From: Streptomyces sp. NRRL S-455
Lineage (GTDB): Bacteria; Actinomycetota; Actinomycetes; Streptomycetales; Streptomycetaceae
NCBI RefSeq assembly: GCF_000717875.1
Contig: NZ_JOCT01000021.1
Span: 186,001 to 250,000, forward strand
Reading direction: 5' to 3'
DNA length: 64,000 nt
A model generated the notes under the pieces. The model saw nothing but the letters and a program-made list of their open reading frames with translations, did no database searches and had not been told where the DNA came from. Below, in pieces: positions 25,793-35,740 of the stretch (its first letter is position 1; each line of letters opens with the position of its first letter). The position numbers and the translations under genes are program-made.

Positions 25793-26626
25793 GTGATCAT
25801 CAATGCAGGCGAGCCCCGCAGGCTCGGCGTTCCGGCCCCTGAAGCGCGATTGCGCTTCGAGACGGAGCAGCGGAAGACGGGGGGCGGGCCGGGCCGCAGG
25901 CTGCTCGTGGTCGACGGGGAACCCGCCTTCGAACTCAGCTCCTGGTGCGGAACATGCCCGTTCCTGTTCCGCCGACTGGAGACCGCCCGGCAGAAGTTGT
26001 CGCTGGAGAGCGTGGAAGAGACGCTCACCGGCGCGCTGACCGATCCGGACGACGGCGGCGTGTCGGATGCGTTCGGTTCGTTGCTGCCGGAGGGCGAGTA
26101 CCTCCCGGTGCTGCTCCGCGTGGAGCCCCGTCTGGTCGTCCCCGGCCAGGAAGGCGACTACTTCAGCGGCGAGCAGGTGGCCACGTGGGGGCTCGACCAG
26201 TTCTGGGGGCTCCCGGAGTACCCGCACACGCCGTACTACCGGACCTTCGAGACCGCAGTCGACGCGTCCGCTCACCTCTACGAGTTCGTCGTGCCCATGG
26301 TTCCCCCGACGTGGAACACGAGGAAACGCGTCGAGGAGTATGTCGGACTCATGGGCCGAGCAACGGTCCCGACAGCGGTGGCGGTCTCGACGCTGGACGT
26401 GTGCGAACCCGCCTCCGGCCTGCCGACCGACCACTACCGGCACTGGGGTCTGACGCACTTCCTCCTCGACGGCCACCACAAACTGGAGGCTGCGGCCACA
26501 ACAGGCCGCCCCGTGCAGCTCCTTTCGCTCCTGGCCCTGGGTGAAGGCCTGGCCGGATCTGAAGACTGTGCCCAGGTGCCTGCCCTGCGCGCACAACGCC
26601 ACTCGGTCCGGCCCACCGGTGTCTGA
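25793..26626 (+). CDS. Hypothetical protein with ParB-like end, 277 aa
   Basis: Starts at the GTG at 25793, 28 nt after the membrane-protein gene. A CxxC pair (SWCGTCPFLFRRLE) follows a short beta region, and the C-terminal part carries AVAVSTLDVCEP then HFLLDGHHKLEAA, like the DGHHR box of ParB/sulfiredoxin-like domains. Such domains are NTP- or DNA-binding. Family and role are not identified. Likely co-transcribed with the gene before it. Confidence 0.65.
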   Translation: MIINAGEPRRLGVPAPEARLRFETEQRKTGGGPGRRLLVVDGEPAFELSSWCGTCPFLFRRLETARQKLSLESVEETLTGALTDPDDGGVSDAFGSLLPEGEYLPVLLRVEPRLVVPGQEGDYFSGEQVATWGLDQFWGLPEYPHTPYYRTFETAVDASAHLYEFVVPMVPPTWNTRKRVEEYVGLMGRATVPTAVAVSTLDVCEPASGLPTDHYRHWGLTHFLLDGHHKLEAAATTGRPVQLLSLLALGEGLAGSEDCAQVPALRAQRHSVRPTGV

Positions 26627-26870
26627 ACAGGCGTTGCCTGGTGGTGAGGTGGAAGTGGGCGGCGATCCCTACGATGAACAGCTCCCGCCGGGCGTGCCGA
26701 ACACGCGGTATCGCGTCCCCCTCTCGTTTCGCCAGACAGGGACAGCGTCCGGTCACAATCAGGCAGGTACGGCCGTCTCGGGGCCAGTAGGGAGCAGCCC
26801 GGGACGGGCTTGACCGGGATGCGCTGGGATGGCCCGATTCACCGCAAGCTGCCAGTCAGTTGGGGCCGCC

Positions 26871-29025
26871 ATGAGCGACGCGATCACATCAGGGTCGACC
26901 GGCAGAGCAGGAGCTGCCGCGCCGGCCGGCCGCCGGCGCGGCGGCACCACAAGCCGTGCGAGCACACCCGGAACAGTCGAGGACCGGTTTCGGGGGCTGC
27001 TGGAGGCGGCCCCGGACGCGATGGTGATCGTGGACGACAAGGGAACCATCAAACTCGTCAACGCACAGACCGAAGCCCTCTTCGGCTACCGGCGCGACGA
27101 ACTCCTCGGCCGCCCCGTCGAGATCCTCATTCCCAGCCGGTTCCACGCCCACCACGCCACCCATCGCGACGGATACGCGGCCACCCGGCAGGTGCGCCCC
27201 ATGGGGGCGGGGCTCGAACTGCACGGACTGCGCAAGGACGGCAGCGAGTTCCCCGTCGAGATCAGCCTCAGCCCCCTGGAGACGGCGGACGGGCTCCTCA
27301 AGGGAACCATCAAACTCGTCAACGCACAGACGGAAGCCCTCTTCGGCTACCGACGCGACGAACTCCTCGGCCGCCCGGTCGAGATGCTGGTGCCCAAGCG
27401 GTTCCAGACCCACCACACCCGGCACCGGGACGGCTACGCCGGCGCCCGGCAGGTGCGACCGATGGGGGCGGGGCTCGAACTGCACGGACTGCGCAAGGAC
27501 GGCAGCGAGTTCCCCGTCGAGATCAGCCTCAGCCCCCTGGAGACGGCGGACGGGCTCCTCCGCCCTGGTCGAGTCCTCTCAGGACGCGATCCTCGCCAAG
27601 ACGCTCGACGGCCGCATCACGTACTGGAACACCGCAGCCCAGCGGCTGTACGGCTACACCTCCGAGGAAGCCGTCGGGCAGCACGTGTCCATGCTGGCCA
27701 CGCCGGAGCGCAAGGACGAGATCATCACGTTGCTGGAGCGGTTGCGGCAGGACGAGAAGATCGAGCATTTCGAAACCCTGCGGGTCACCAACACCGGTGC
27801 CATGCTCGATGTGGATGTCACCCTGTGGCCGACCCGGGACGCCACCGGCACGGTCGTCGGCGCTTGCGCCATCGTCCGTGACATCAGCGACCGCAAGCGG
27901 GCCGAGGCCGAACTCACCGAGTTGTACAGGCAGCAGAAGCACATCGCCCTCACCCTGCAGCGCAGCCTCATGGGCACCCCGCCCGCCATCCCCGGCCTGG
28001 CGGCTGCCAGCCGCTACCGGCCCGCGACCCAGGGCGCCGGCGTGGGCGGCGACTGGTTCGATCTGATCCCGCTCGGCGCCGGCCGAGTCGGCATCCTCAT
28101 AGGCGACGTCATGGGCCGAGGGCTGGAAGCGGCGTCCGTCATGGGCCAGTTGCGTTCCGCCGCACATGCCCTGGCCAAGACCGGAATGCAGCCCCGCCAG
28201 CTCATGCAGGCTCTGGATGCGGTCGTCGCCGACCTCGATGTCCCGGACCAGTTGGTCACCTGCTGCTACCTGGTCATCGCCCCGGACGCCGGATCCGTCA
28301 CCTTGTGCTCCGCCGGCCACCTGCCCACCCTCGTCGCCACCCCCGGCAGCGGCGTAGCTCGGCTTCCCGCGCCGGTGAACGCTCCTCTCGGCGTCGGTGA
28401 CATCCTCTACCAGCAGTCCAGCGCAGCCATCCCACCCGGCGCCGCCCTCGTGCTGTACACCGACGGTTTGGTCGAAACCCCCGGCAGCGACATCGAGTAC
28501 CAGATCGACAAGCTCATCACGGTGCTCGACGACGCCTTCACGCTCTCCCGTGGCCTCGAGGATGCCGCCGACCACGTACTCGCCACGCTTCTGCCCGATG
28601 CCGAGGGCCACGACGACGACGTCACCCTCCTTCTGGCCCGGCTCCCCGCCGCCCCGCTGGACATCGCCCGTCTGGAACTACCGGCCACTGCCTCCGCGGT
28701 GTCCGCGGGTCGCTCCTTCGTGGTCGAGACCCTCGCCGCCTGGGGCTGCGCTCACAAAGCCGACGACACCAGACTGCTGGTCTCCGAGATTCTCACCAAC
28801 GCCGTTCAGCACGCGGAAGGCCCTGTCGTCCTCCACCTGCGCCGCACCGCCACCGAACTCGCCGTCGAGATCAGCGACCTCAGCCCTCATCTGCCCCAGC
28901 CACGGCTGGCGGCCGAGGACGAGGAATCCGGTCGCGGCCTCATCCTGGTCGACACCCTCGCCGACAACTGGGGGGTCCGCCCCGACGAGCAGGGGAAGAC
29001 CACCTGGTTCGCCCTCCGGCTGTGA
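26871..29025 (+). pseudogene. PAS-PAS-PAS-SpoIIE phosphatase-HATPase sensor, frameshifted
   Basis: Frame 3 from the ATG at 26871 encodes two PAS-like segments ([20 protein letters not shown] onward), then at about 27557-27563 the coding potential jumps to frame 1, which continues a third PAS domain ([20 protein letters not shown]), a SpoIIE/PP2C phosphatase (SLMGTPPAIPGLAAASRYRP, GVGGDWFDLIPL, GDVMGRGLEAA) and a HATPase_c2 kinase-like domain (VSEILTNAVQHAEG, ESGRGLILVDTLADNWG). Intact relatives are stress-sensing anti-anti-sigma phosphatases. The shift falls exactly where the PAS repeat ends. Sequencing error or a real inactivating deletion cannot be told apart here. An ATG at 26829 is also possible. 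Confidence 0.8.
27042..27562 (+). repeat. Tandem PAS segment, two ~261-bp copies
   Basis: Copies begin at about 27041 and 27302 (87 codons apart). Ends of the copies are nearly identical ([20 protein letters not shown] and [14 protein letters not shown]), while the centres have diverged ([11 protein letters not shown] versus [11 protein letters not shown]). Both copies stop at the same GACGGGCTCCTC sequence, and the second junction breaks the reading frame. Confidence 0.85.
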
Positions 29026-29125
29026 CCGGCGAGACCCCAGCACCCCGCCCACGCACGGCCGGCCAGGGCAGCGGCCCATCGAAGACATGCAGACGGGTGT
29101 GAGGCCGCAGGCCACGGCGGAGCGG

Positions 29126-31669
29126 TCAGGAGACGGCCCTCGCCAGGCCCCCGGGTGTGGCCGCGGCGCTGCGCATGGCCAGACGGCCGGCGACCGTGAC
29201 CGTGGCGACGGCGACCACGGGCGCGGCGACGGCGAGCGCGCCCAACGGCCCGCCGGCCAAGGCCGGTACCGCCGAACCGGTCACCGCGATACTGAGCGGC
29301 ACCAGCACCGACGCACAGACCAGAGCAGCCAGCAGCAGCGCGACCGCGCAGGTGAGCACGGCCTCCCAGGCCAGCATCCGCAGTACCTGCGCGGACTGCG
29401 CGCCAGCCAGTCGCAGCAGGGCGAACTCCCGTCGGCGGCCCGCCGTCGCCATGCTCAGGGTGTTGACGACCGCGATGGCCGTGAACACATTGATCATGGT
29501 CAGCAACAGCAGGACGAAGAGATCGGCCGCCGCACCGGACCCCGCTTCGTCCTCCGTCGCCCGGTCATCGGTCCGCACACCCGGGAAATCCGTCGCCAGC
29601 GCCTTCAGCTCCCGCTCGACCGCGCTCGGGTCGGCTCCGGGGGCGGTCCGCACGAGAACGGTGTCGTCCAGTGGGGCGGCCGCGTGCCGGGCCGCGGAGG
29701 TGCGGGGCAGCAACGCGGCGGCGAAGTCCTGGTCGCGAGAGTAGACGGCTGCGACGCGGTAGGTGTCCCGACCGCCGTCGTCCCAGTTCACCCGGACCCG
29801 GTCGCCGACCGTGACGCCCAGGTCGCGGGCTTCGCCGTCACCGAGCGCCACGGATGTGTCGTCAAGACGGGAGAGCGAGCCCGCGCGGACCTCGAGGTCG
29901 AGGAGGTCGGGCACGGCCCCGGCCCGCATCGCGACCAGGTTTCCGCCGATGACCGACGCGTCGTCGTCTTGGCCGGCGTCCGCGCGGCTCAGCTCGCCGT
30001 CCAGGGGCAGCAGCCCGGAGGCCGCCGCCACACCGGGGAGCCGGGCGGCCCGCTCCGCGTAGCCCGGCGCGATGCCCGGCCCGGTCGAGGACACGACGTG
30101 ATCGGCGAGCAGGCGTTCCCGCTCCGCCCGCTGCGCCCCCTGCGACGTCACCAGCGGCACGCAGAGCAGGGTGCCGGTGAGGGAGAGGGCCAGCACCAGC
30201 GGTGTCACGGTGGCCGCCAGCCGTCCGTTCTGCCTGAGAAGGTTGCGGACCGCCAGCGCGCCCTCCCTGGGCAGGAACCAGGCCGCAGGAGCCAGGAACA
30301 GGGCACCGGCCACCCGGCAGATCAGCGGCGCCAGCAGCGCCATCCCGACCATCAGGACGAGCACCATGCTCTCGGTCGTCCCACCGCCGCCGTCCAGTCG
30401 GCCAGTCGTCACCGCGCCCAGACAGCCACCTGCCCCGACGAACACACCCACCCCGAGCAGCACGCGCCGCCGGCCCAGCTTCGGGACCGGAGCGGCAGAC
30501 TCGCGGAGCACCTCCACGGGCCGCACCCGCGACGCGCGACGCGCGGCGGTGAACGCCGCGAGCTGCGCCACCACCGCGGCCAGCACGGGAGTCGCCCAGG
30601 GCGCGACCGGCCCCACGGCCAGGGCGAACGACCCGGGCAGCACCTCCCCCTCCACCAGCACCCGGTGCAGGAGCATCGCCACGCCGATTCCGCCCGGCAC
30701 GCCGAGCAGCGCGGCCGCCACCGTCACCAGCAGAACCTCGACCGCGATCATCCGGCGGATCTGCCCCTTCGTCGCCGCGACGGCCCGTAGCAGGCCGATC
30801 TCGGTCAGCCGCCCAGCGACCGCGAGCGTCAGCGTGCCGGAGACGACGAAACCCGCCACGAACAGGCCCAGCACCCCGAACGTCCCGACGAGGGAGGAGA
30901 GCGTGGACGCCGGGGACGGCACGTCCCAGAACTCCGCGTCCGCCCGCCCGGCGCCGGAGGCGACGACCAGCGACCCGGCATCGTCGCCGTACAGCGCCGA
31001 GACGGCCTCCTCCACCTGCCGTCGGAGAGCCGCTGTGTCCGCCGACTCCTTCGCCAGTATGCCCATGGCCCGCACCGGCTGCTCCGAGTCCGCGAGCCGC
31101 TCCGCCTCGCGGGTGGTGTGGAACACGGCGTACTGGCGGGCCAGTGGCCGGGGCGGATCGGCCACGCCCGAGACCTCATATGGACGCAGTCCTTCCGATC
31201 CCTGGAGCCGTACGGTGTCGCCCACCCCGGCGCCGAGGTGCCCGGCCAGGGCACCGTCCAGCACGACCTCGGCGTCGCCGGCGGGGGCGCGGCCCTGCCG
31301 CAGGGTGAAGGGACCCAGGACCGCACTCTCCCACGAGTGCCCAAGGAACGGCCCGTCCCAGGGCGCCTCGACCGGCCTGCCCGAGGCGTCCACCGCCGTG
31401 GTGGGAAAGGACAGTTCGGGGACGGCCCGCTTGACGGACGGCAACCTCTCCAGCGCCGTACGGAGTTCCTCGGCCCGGGGCATGAACGGCTGCCCGGCGA
31501 CGACCACGTCCGTCCCCGCGTAACGCTCGGTGGGGGACTTGGCGCGGGTGCTCGATTCCAGCAGCACGGCACACGCCGTCGTCATGGTCAGCGCGAGGAC
31601 GAGAGCCACGAAACTGGCTGCCCAGCTTGCCCTGCGGCCCGGAAGGGTCCGCCATGCCAGTCGTATCAC
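29126..31669 (-). CDS. FtsX-like ABC transporter permease, 847 aa
   Basis: Two FtsX/MacB-type halves, each with membrane helices around a large extracellular part. N-terminal anchor: ASWAASFVALVLALTMTTACA. The first permease core is near 270-390 (TLTLAVAGRLTEIGLLRAVA, RASRVRPVEVLRESA) and the second near 720-840 (TMINVFTAIAVVNTLSMATA, REFALLRLAGAQ). The permease normally works with a LolD/MacB-type ATPase encoded next to it, but none is found on either side here. It converges on the SpoIIE gene. Likely exports a lipid or peptide or acts on the envelope. Confidence 0.9.
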   Translation of the reverse strand: MIRLAWRTLPGRRASWAASFVALVLALTMTTACAVLLESSTRAKSPTERYAGTDVVVAGQPFMPRAEELRTALERLPSVKRAVPELSFPTTAVDASGRPVEAPWDGPFLGHSWESAVLGPFTLRQGRAPAGDAEVVLDGALAGHLGAGVGDTVRLQGSEGLRPYEVSGVADPPRPLARQYAVFHTTREAERLADSEQPVRAMGILAKESADTAALRRQVEEAVSALYGDDAGSLVVASGAGRADAEFWDVPSPASTLSSLVGTFGVLGLFVAGFVVSGTLTLAVAGRLTEIGLLRAVAATKGQIRRMIAVEVLLVTVAAALLGVPGGIGVAMLLHRVLVEGEVLPGSFALAVGPVAPWATPVLAAVVAQLAAFTAARRASRVRPVEVLRESAAPVPKLGRRRVLLGVGVFVGAGGCLGAVTTGRLDGGGGTTESMVLVLMVGMALLAPLICRVAGALFLAPAAWFLPREGALAVRNLLRQNGRLAATVTPLVLALSLTGTLLCVPLVTSQGAQRAERERLLADHVVSSTGPGIAPGYAERAARLPGVAAASGLLPLDGELSRADAGQDDDASVIGGNLVAMRAGAVPDLLDLEVRAGSLSRLDDTSVALGDGEARDLGVTVGDRVRVNWDDGGRDTYRVAAVYSRDQDFAAALLPRTSAARHAAAPLDDTVLVRTAPGADPSAVERELKALATDFPGVRTDDRATEDEAGSGAAADLFVLLLLTMINVFTAIAVVNTLSMATAGRRREFALLRLAGAQSAQVLRMLAWEAVLTCAVALLLAALVCASVLVPLSIAVTGSAVPALAGGPLGALAVAAPVVAVATVTVAGRLAMRSAAATPGGLARAVS

Positions 31670-31846
31670 GGGTGCCTTTCGGAGCGGGCGAGCCTTTCCA
31701 CACGATGGGCGCTGGAAGCTTATCGTCGCAGGGGTGAGTGAATGTCAGATGCGGTTTGCGAGCAGGGAATTAGGCCGGTCGGACGTCCGGGCCGGTGCCC
31801 GCTTCGAACGCGGTCAGCTCGTCGAACTCCCCGGGGCGGTCGCGGC

Positions 31847-32365
31847 GTGAGCCCCCTCGCGGCCCAGGCCATCAACACCAGCAGGCTGGACCTGCAGCCG
31901 CTGCACATCGAGCACGCCGAGGAGATGGCCGCGGTGCTGTCCGATCCGGCCCTGCACACCTTCATCGGCGGCGCTCCGGACACCCCGCAAGCCCTGCGCT
32001 CGCGCTACCAGCGCATGACCGCAGGCTCTCCCGATCCGGCCGTGTCCTGGCTGAACTGGGTGATCCGGCTTCGTGACGAGTCCTGCCTGACGGGCACAGT
32101 CCAGGCCACGGTCAGCCCCTCCGGCCACGGCCACATCGCCGAGATCGCCTGGCTGGTGGGGACCCCGTGGCAGGGAAGGGGCATCGCCACCGAAGCAGCC
32201 AGAGGACTCGTCGCCTGGCTCAGCCGGCAGCCGGTGCACACCGTCATCGCCCACATCCACCCCGGCCATCGGGCATCCACCGCCGTCGCCACCGCCGCGG
32301 GGCTCATACCCACCGACGAATGGCACGAAGGCGAGATCCGATGGCACCGGATCATCAGACGTTGA
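31847..32365 (+). CDS. GNAT family N-acetyltransferase, 172 aa
   Basis: RimJ/RimL-like acetyltransferase: TSRLDLQPLHIEHAEEMAAV start, GTVQATVS strand, IAEIAWLVGTPWQGRGIATE acetyl-CoA loop (Q/RxxGxG/A) and the C-terminal VATAAGLIP. The GTG at 31847 begins a normal-length protein. An upstream ATG at 31742 would add a low-quality 35-residue extension. The acceptor substrate cannot be predicted. Confidence 0.87.
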   Translation: MSPLAAQAINTSRLDLQPLHIEHAEEMAAVLSDPALHTFIGGAPDTPQALRSRYQRMTAGSPDPAVSWLNWVIRLRDESCLTGTVQATVSPSGHGHIAEIAWLVGTPWQGRGIATEAARGLVAWLSRQPVHTVIAHIHPGHRASTAVATAAGLIPTDEWHEGEIRWHRIIRR

Positions 32366-32612
32366 CTTCACGGTGCACAGGGACGGAGGTGGCTCGGAAC
32401 GGCTCCCGCCATGCATCCGACACCTGCCCTGCGGGGGTAGCCGGAGACCGGCAGCTCCACGGCATCGATCAGTGGTTGTCCCCTGATCCGGGCAGGCCCT
32501 CGAGGCCGACGGCCCTCGTGGCGTGGTCGAAGCCATGTGACAGGTGTGCTGTCCAGGGCAGCCCGCTCAGGAACGGCCGCGACAGGGTGTGTCCGAAGGG
32601 CCACGTTCCGGG

Positions 32613-32648
32613 CTCGCCGCGGCCCGGGAGCGGTCGGGCCGCGGCGAG
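32613..32648 (-). terminator. Terminator after the DUF4394 gene
   Basis: A perfect 14-bp stem (32613-32626 with 32635-32648), 8-nt loop, 21 nt past the stop codon. The rest of 32366-32669 shows no gene. Confidence 0.82.
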
Positions 32649-32669
32649 GAAGTGACCTGTGGGAGGGGC

Positions 32670-33560
32670 TCAGCTTCCGGTGAGGGAGATGGCCAGGTCC
32701 GTGATGTTCAGGGGGAACTTGGACTTGACGGCGTCGGCCACGAGCGTGGCCTCGCCGGTGAAGAGGTTGATGCTGTAGAGGGAGGGCCTGTTGGCGCCGG
32801 AGGCGGTGAGAGCGGCGAAGGCGGCGTTGCTGACCGTCTTGTCGCCCGACAGGGTGCTGAAGATGTCCATGCCCGCGTTGATCTGCGCGTCGATGCCGAG
32901 GCTGCCGGTGGCTGCCAGCGTGCCGTTGTTGGCCGGGGACTGGATGACCACCTGGTCGCTGGTCGTGTTGATGTCGAACAGCGTGGTCCCGGTGGCCCCG
33001 TTCAGGTCGTTGTTCGTGTAGGCGGCGGCGGAGACACCCTTGGTCGTGCCCTCGATCGGCGGCGTGGTGAGGTTCAGGTCCTGGATCGTCGTGTGGTCGT
33101 TGAGGTTGTGCCGCAGGTTCTGGCCGTTGTCGCTGATCACGCGCAGCCGGTCGGCGGCCGGGTTGAAGTCGACGCCGAAGTTCGCGCCGTGCAGCGTGTA
33201 CTGGAGCTGGGACACCTTGGTGATCACGACGTCCGTGGTGGCCGGCGGGGTCTTGATCGTGTAGATGCCGCCCTTGTTGCCGACGCCGTACATCAGGCCG
33301 TTCTGCACCCGGAAGTCGATGCCGATCAGAGCCGTGTCGCCACTGAGCCCGACGACGTCCCTGACCCAGTCGAGCACGTTCGGCCGGTCGGTGGTGAACG
33401 TGGCCATCTGGGTGCCGTCACCTGTGATCCCGAACGCGCGCAGGCTGGGAGTGGCGGCGGGAGCGGCCGAGCCACTGCCCGGCGTGCTCAGCATGAGCGC
33501 TGTCGACGTGGCCATGACCGCGACCGCCGCCGCGACTCTCTTTCTCGTTCCTGCTTTCAT
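32670..33560 (-). CDS. Secreted DUF4394 protein, 296 aa
   Basis: A signal peptide (RKRVAAAVAVMATSTALMLS... GSGSAAPA) is followed by the DUF4394 beta-propeller-like repeats: LIGIDFRVQNGLMYGVGNKG, FGVDFNPAADRLRVISDNGQ, and SLYSINLFTGEATLV near the end. The family is extracellular and of unknown function. Asn/Thr-rich composition suits an exported protein. The start at 33560 gives a standard signal peptide; the frame is open further upstream but without signal character. Confidence 0.9.
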   Translation of the reverse strand: MKAGTRKRVAAAVAVMATSTALMLSTPGSGSAAPAATPSLRAFGITGDGTQMATFTTDRPNVLDWVRDVVGLSGDTALIGIDFRVQNGLMYGVGNKGGIYTIKTPPATTDVVITKVSQLQYTLHGANFGVDFNPAADRLRVISDNGQNLRHNLNDHTTIQDLNLTTPPIEGTTKGVSAAAYTNNDLNGATGTTLFDINTTSDQVVIQSPANNGTLAATGSLGIDAQINAGMDIFSTLSGDKTVSNAAFAALTASGANRPSLYSINLFTGEATLVADAVKSKFPLNITDLAISLTGS

Positions 33561-33796
33561 CGGTGTTTCCCTCCCGTTTGAACATGCACCGTTGAGTGGC
33601 GCGCGGATGAGAGATTCCCGTACCGATTCCCGCGCTGATCCGGAGCGATGGCCGGAATGATCGCTGTGATGTTCCCCCACGGGCTGGTACGCGCTCCCCA
33701 TTAAGGCCAGTTCACACCGCCTCCACAAGTGGAACAGTCGATGGGAATGCCCCGATCCAGGGATTTTGCGCACTGTGACAAAGTGCCCCAGACGCG

Positions 33797-35185
33797 GTGG
33801 TCTCCGATGTGCGCAGAGTGATGAACGCCGTCCGGATCTGCCCTGTCGGCTTCTTCGACCGCGATGGCATGCTCCCGCCCATGGGGAGCTTCTTCGCCGA
33901 GTTGGCCCGGCAGGCGTCGGCCAACGCGCGCCGGGAGGTCGAGGCGTACGCGCGCGAGATTCCGGAGTTCAGGTTCCTGGACACGAACTCCCGGGCGCGG
34001 GCCGAGACGCTGGAGTACGCGTTGTGGCTGCGCCGCCGTACGGTCGAACTGTCCCCGGATAACGGCGAATTGAGCGACGACGACCTCGGCTACATCGCGG
34101 CGATCGGAGAGTCGCGGGCCGCGGCGGGGATGTCGCTCGACGCACGGCAGCGGGTCCTGCGACTGCACACCTCGCTCATGCTGCGCGAGATCAACGAAGC
34201 GACCGAAGCCCAGCGCGGCGCCGGTGTCGACGAACTCATGCGGATGATGAGCTGGTTCGCCCCGCAGGGAGAACGCGGTATCCGTGCCTACAGTCAGGGA
34301 TTCGTGACGGCGCTGCGACACCGTCTGCCGTATGCCGAGCAGGCCGCCCTGCTGGCCAGGTCGTTGCTGAACGGAGATCCCATATCGGCGGAACTCGCTT
34401 CGGCACTGGGCATGGAACTGCCCGAGCGCTGCGCGGTGACGGTAATCCGGGTGCCGGACCGTCCCGTCGGTGATCTCGACCTGGAAAGGGAGATCGAGGC
34501 GCTGGTGAAAACCCACCACGCGCCGATCACGTGGTGCCCGGGCAGTGGAAGCAGGAGCGGTGAGCTGATCGCCCTGATTCCCTTGCATCCCCCCACACCC
34601 CAGGCGTCTCCGGGGCCCGGTACAGCCGAGACCGTACAGCCGCACTCCGTACCCGACCTTGCCCCCGACCTCTTGCTGCCCGACCTCGTATCCGATCTCG
34701 TACGGGATTTCGTCCAGGCCCTCGGTCGCCCCTGCGCCGCCGGCACCGTCACCTCACCGCTGTCCGAGGTTGCCGACGCCCTCGACCTGGCCCGGCGGAT
34801 CAGCAGGGCGGCACCGCTGCGACCGGCGTCCGCTCGGCTGCGGCCGCACACCGTGTCGGACGTGTTCGTCGAACTCGCCGTCGCGGACGCGCCGTTCGTC
34901 GACGAATGGCTCCACGCCGTGGGCCGGAGCCTGCAGCCCGGTCCGGACCTCCTCGTCACGCTTGACGCGTACTATCACCACGACATGCACCGCGGCGCCA
35001 CGGCGGCAGCCCTCAACGTCCACCCCCGCACCCTGGACTATCGCCTCCGCCGGGTGCGGGAGCTCACCGGCATCGATCCCGGCTCGACGCGCGGCGTGCG
35101 CGTTTTCAGCTCGGTCGTCACCCGGCGCCTGTCGGAAGCGTGGCACGGTCAAGGGTTGCGTGGGGCAACCAGGCCGGCCTCGTAG
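33797..35185 (+). CDS. PucR/CdaR-type transcriptional regulator, 462 aa
   Basis: An N-terminal helical region (SFFAELARQASANARREVEAY), a central GGDEF-like CdaR part and a C-terminal PucR helix-turn-helix (RGATAAALNVHPRTLDYRLRRV). Such regulators bind small ligands through the N-terminal half. Start choice is uncertain: GTG at 33797 or ATG at 33821. Its 3' end overlaps the truncated response-regulator gene on the opposite strand by 37 nt. The target is unknown. Confidence 0.85.
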   Translation: MVSDVRRVMNAVRICPVGFFDRDGMLPPMGSFFAELARQASANARREVEAYAREIPEFRFLDTNSRARAETLEYALWLRRRTVELSPDNGELSDDDLGYIAAIGESRAAAGMSLDARQRVLRLHTSLMLREINEATEAQRGAGVDELMRMMSWFAPQGERGIRAYSQGFVTALRHRLPYAEQAALLARSLLNGDPISAELASALGMELPERCAVTVIRVPDRPVGDLDLEREIEALVKTHHAPITWCPGSGSRSGELIALIPLHPPTPQASPGPGTAETVQPHSVPDLAPDLLLPDLVSDLVRDFVQALGRPCAAGTVTSPLSEVADALDLARRISRAAPLRPASARLRPHTVSDVFVELAVADAPFVDEWLHAVGRSLQPGPDLLVTLDAYYHHDMHRGATAAALNVHPRTLDYRLRRVRELTGIDPGSTRGVRVFSSVVTRRLSEAWHGQGLRGATRPAS

Positions 35186-35625
35186 GCGAAGACCACGAGT
35201 TGGGCACGGTCACGGGCCCGGAGCTTGGTCATGGCCCGATTGATGTGGGTTTTCGCGGTCAGCGGGCTGATCACCATGCGGTCGGCGATCTCGTCGTTGG
35301 ACAGACCCCGCGCGGCAAGGACAACGGCCTCGCGTTCGCGGCCGGTCAGCTCCTCCAGCCCCGCGCCGGCGTCGGTGGGGAACGGCTGGGTGACGTACCG
35401 GTTGATCAGCTTGCGCGTGATCGAGGGCGCGAGCAGGGCATCGCCTCGAGCGGCGACGCGTACGGCGTGCAGGAAGTCCTCCGGCACCACGTCCTTGATC
35501 AGGAAACCGGCGGCGCCGGCGCGCAGGGCGTCGAAGACGTACTCGTCCAGGCCGTAGTTGGTCAGGATGACCACGTGCACCCCGGCCAGGGCTGGGTCCG
35601 CGATGCGCGCATGAACCACCGGCAG
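35149..35625 (-). pseudogene. NarL/LuxR response regulator lacking the first half of its receiver domain
   Basis: The translation carries the end of a receiver domain (VHVVILTNYGLDEYVFDALR, GAAGFLIKDVVPEDFLHAVR) and an intact LuxR helix-turn-helix (LTGREREAVVLAARGLSNDE, VSPLTAKTHINRAMTKL). The phosphoacceptor Asp and the acidic N-terminal pocket are missing, and sequence upstream of about 35625 is unrelated. No partner kinase is present. A GTG at 35619 could still start a short protein with a DNA-binding domain. Confidence 0.75.
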
Positions 35626-35740
35626 CAGCGTGAACTGTCCGCGTCCGCCGGACGACTGGCGGCGGGGCCGACGGACATGCTGGGCCGACATCGAGTCGCA
35701 CTGAGGCGACATCGAATCGCAGGAGCCGAGGAGGCCTCTC

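Noticed and set aside
31742-31846. N-terminal extension or upstream mini-gene before the GNAT gene
   Set aside because: Low-complexity Arg/Gly-rich frames with no family features; a fragment ending at 31850 in another frame could be a gene remnant but is too short to call.
32366-32669. 78-residue minus-strand frame beside the DUF4394 gene
   Set aside because: No start signal, no similarity and overlaps the terminator.
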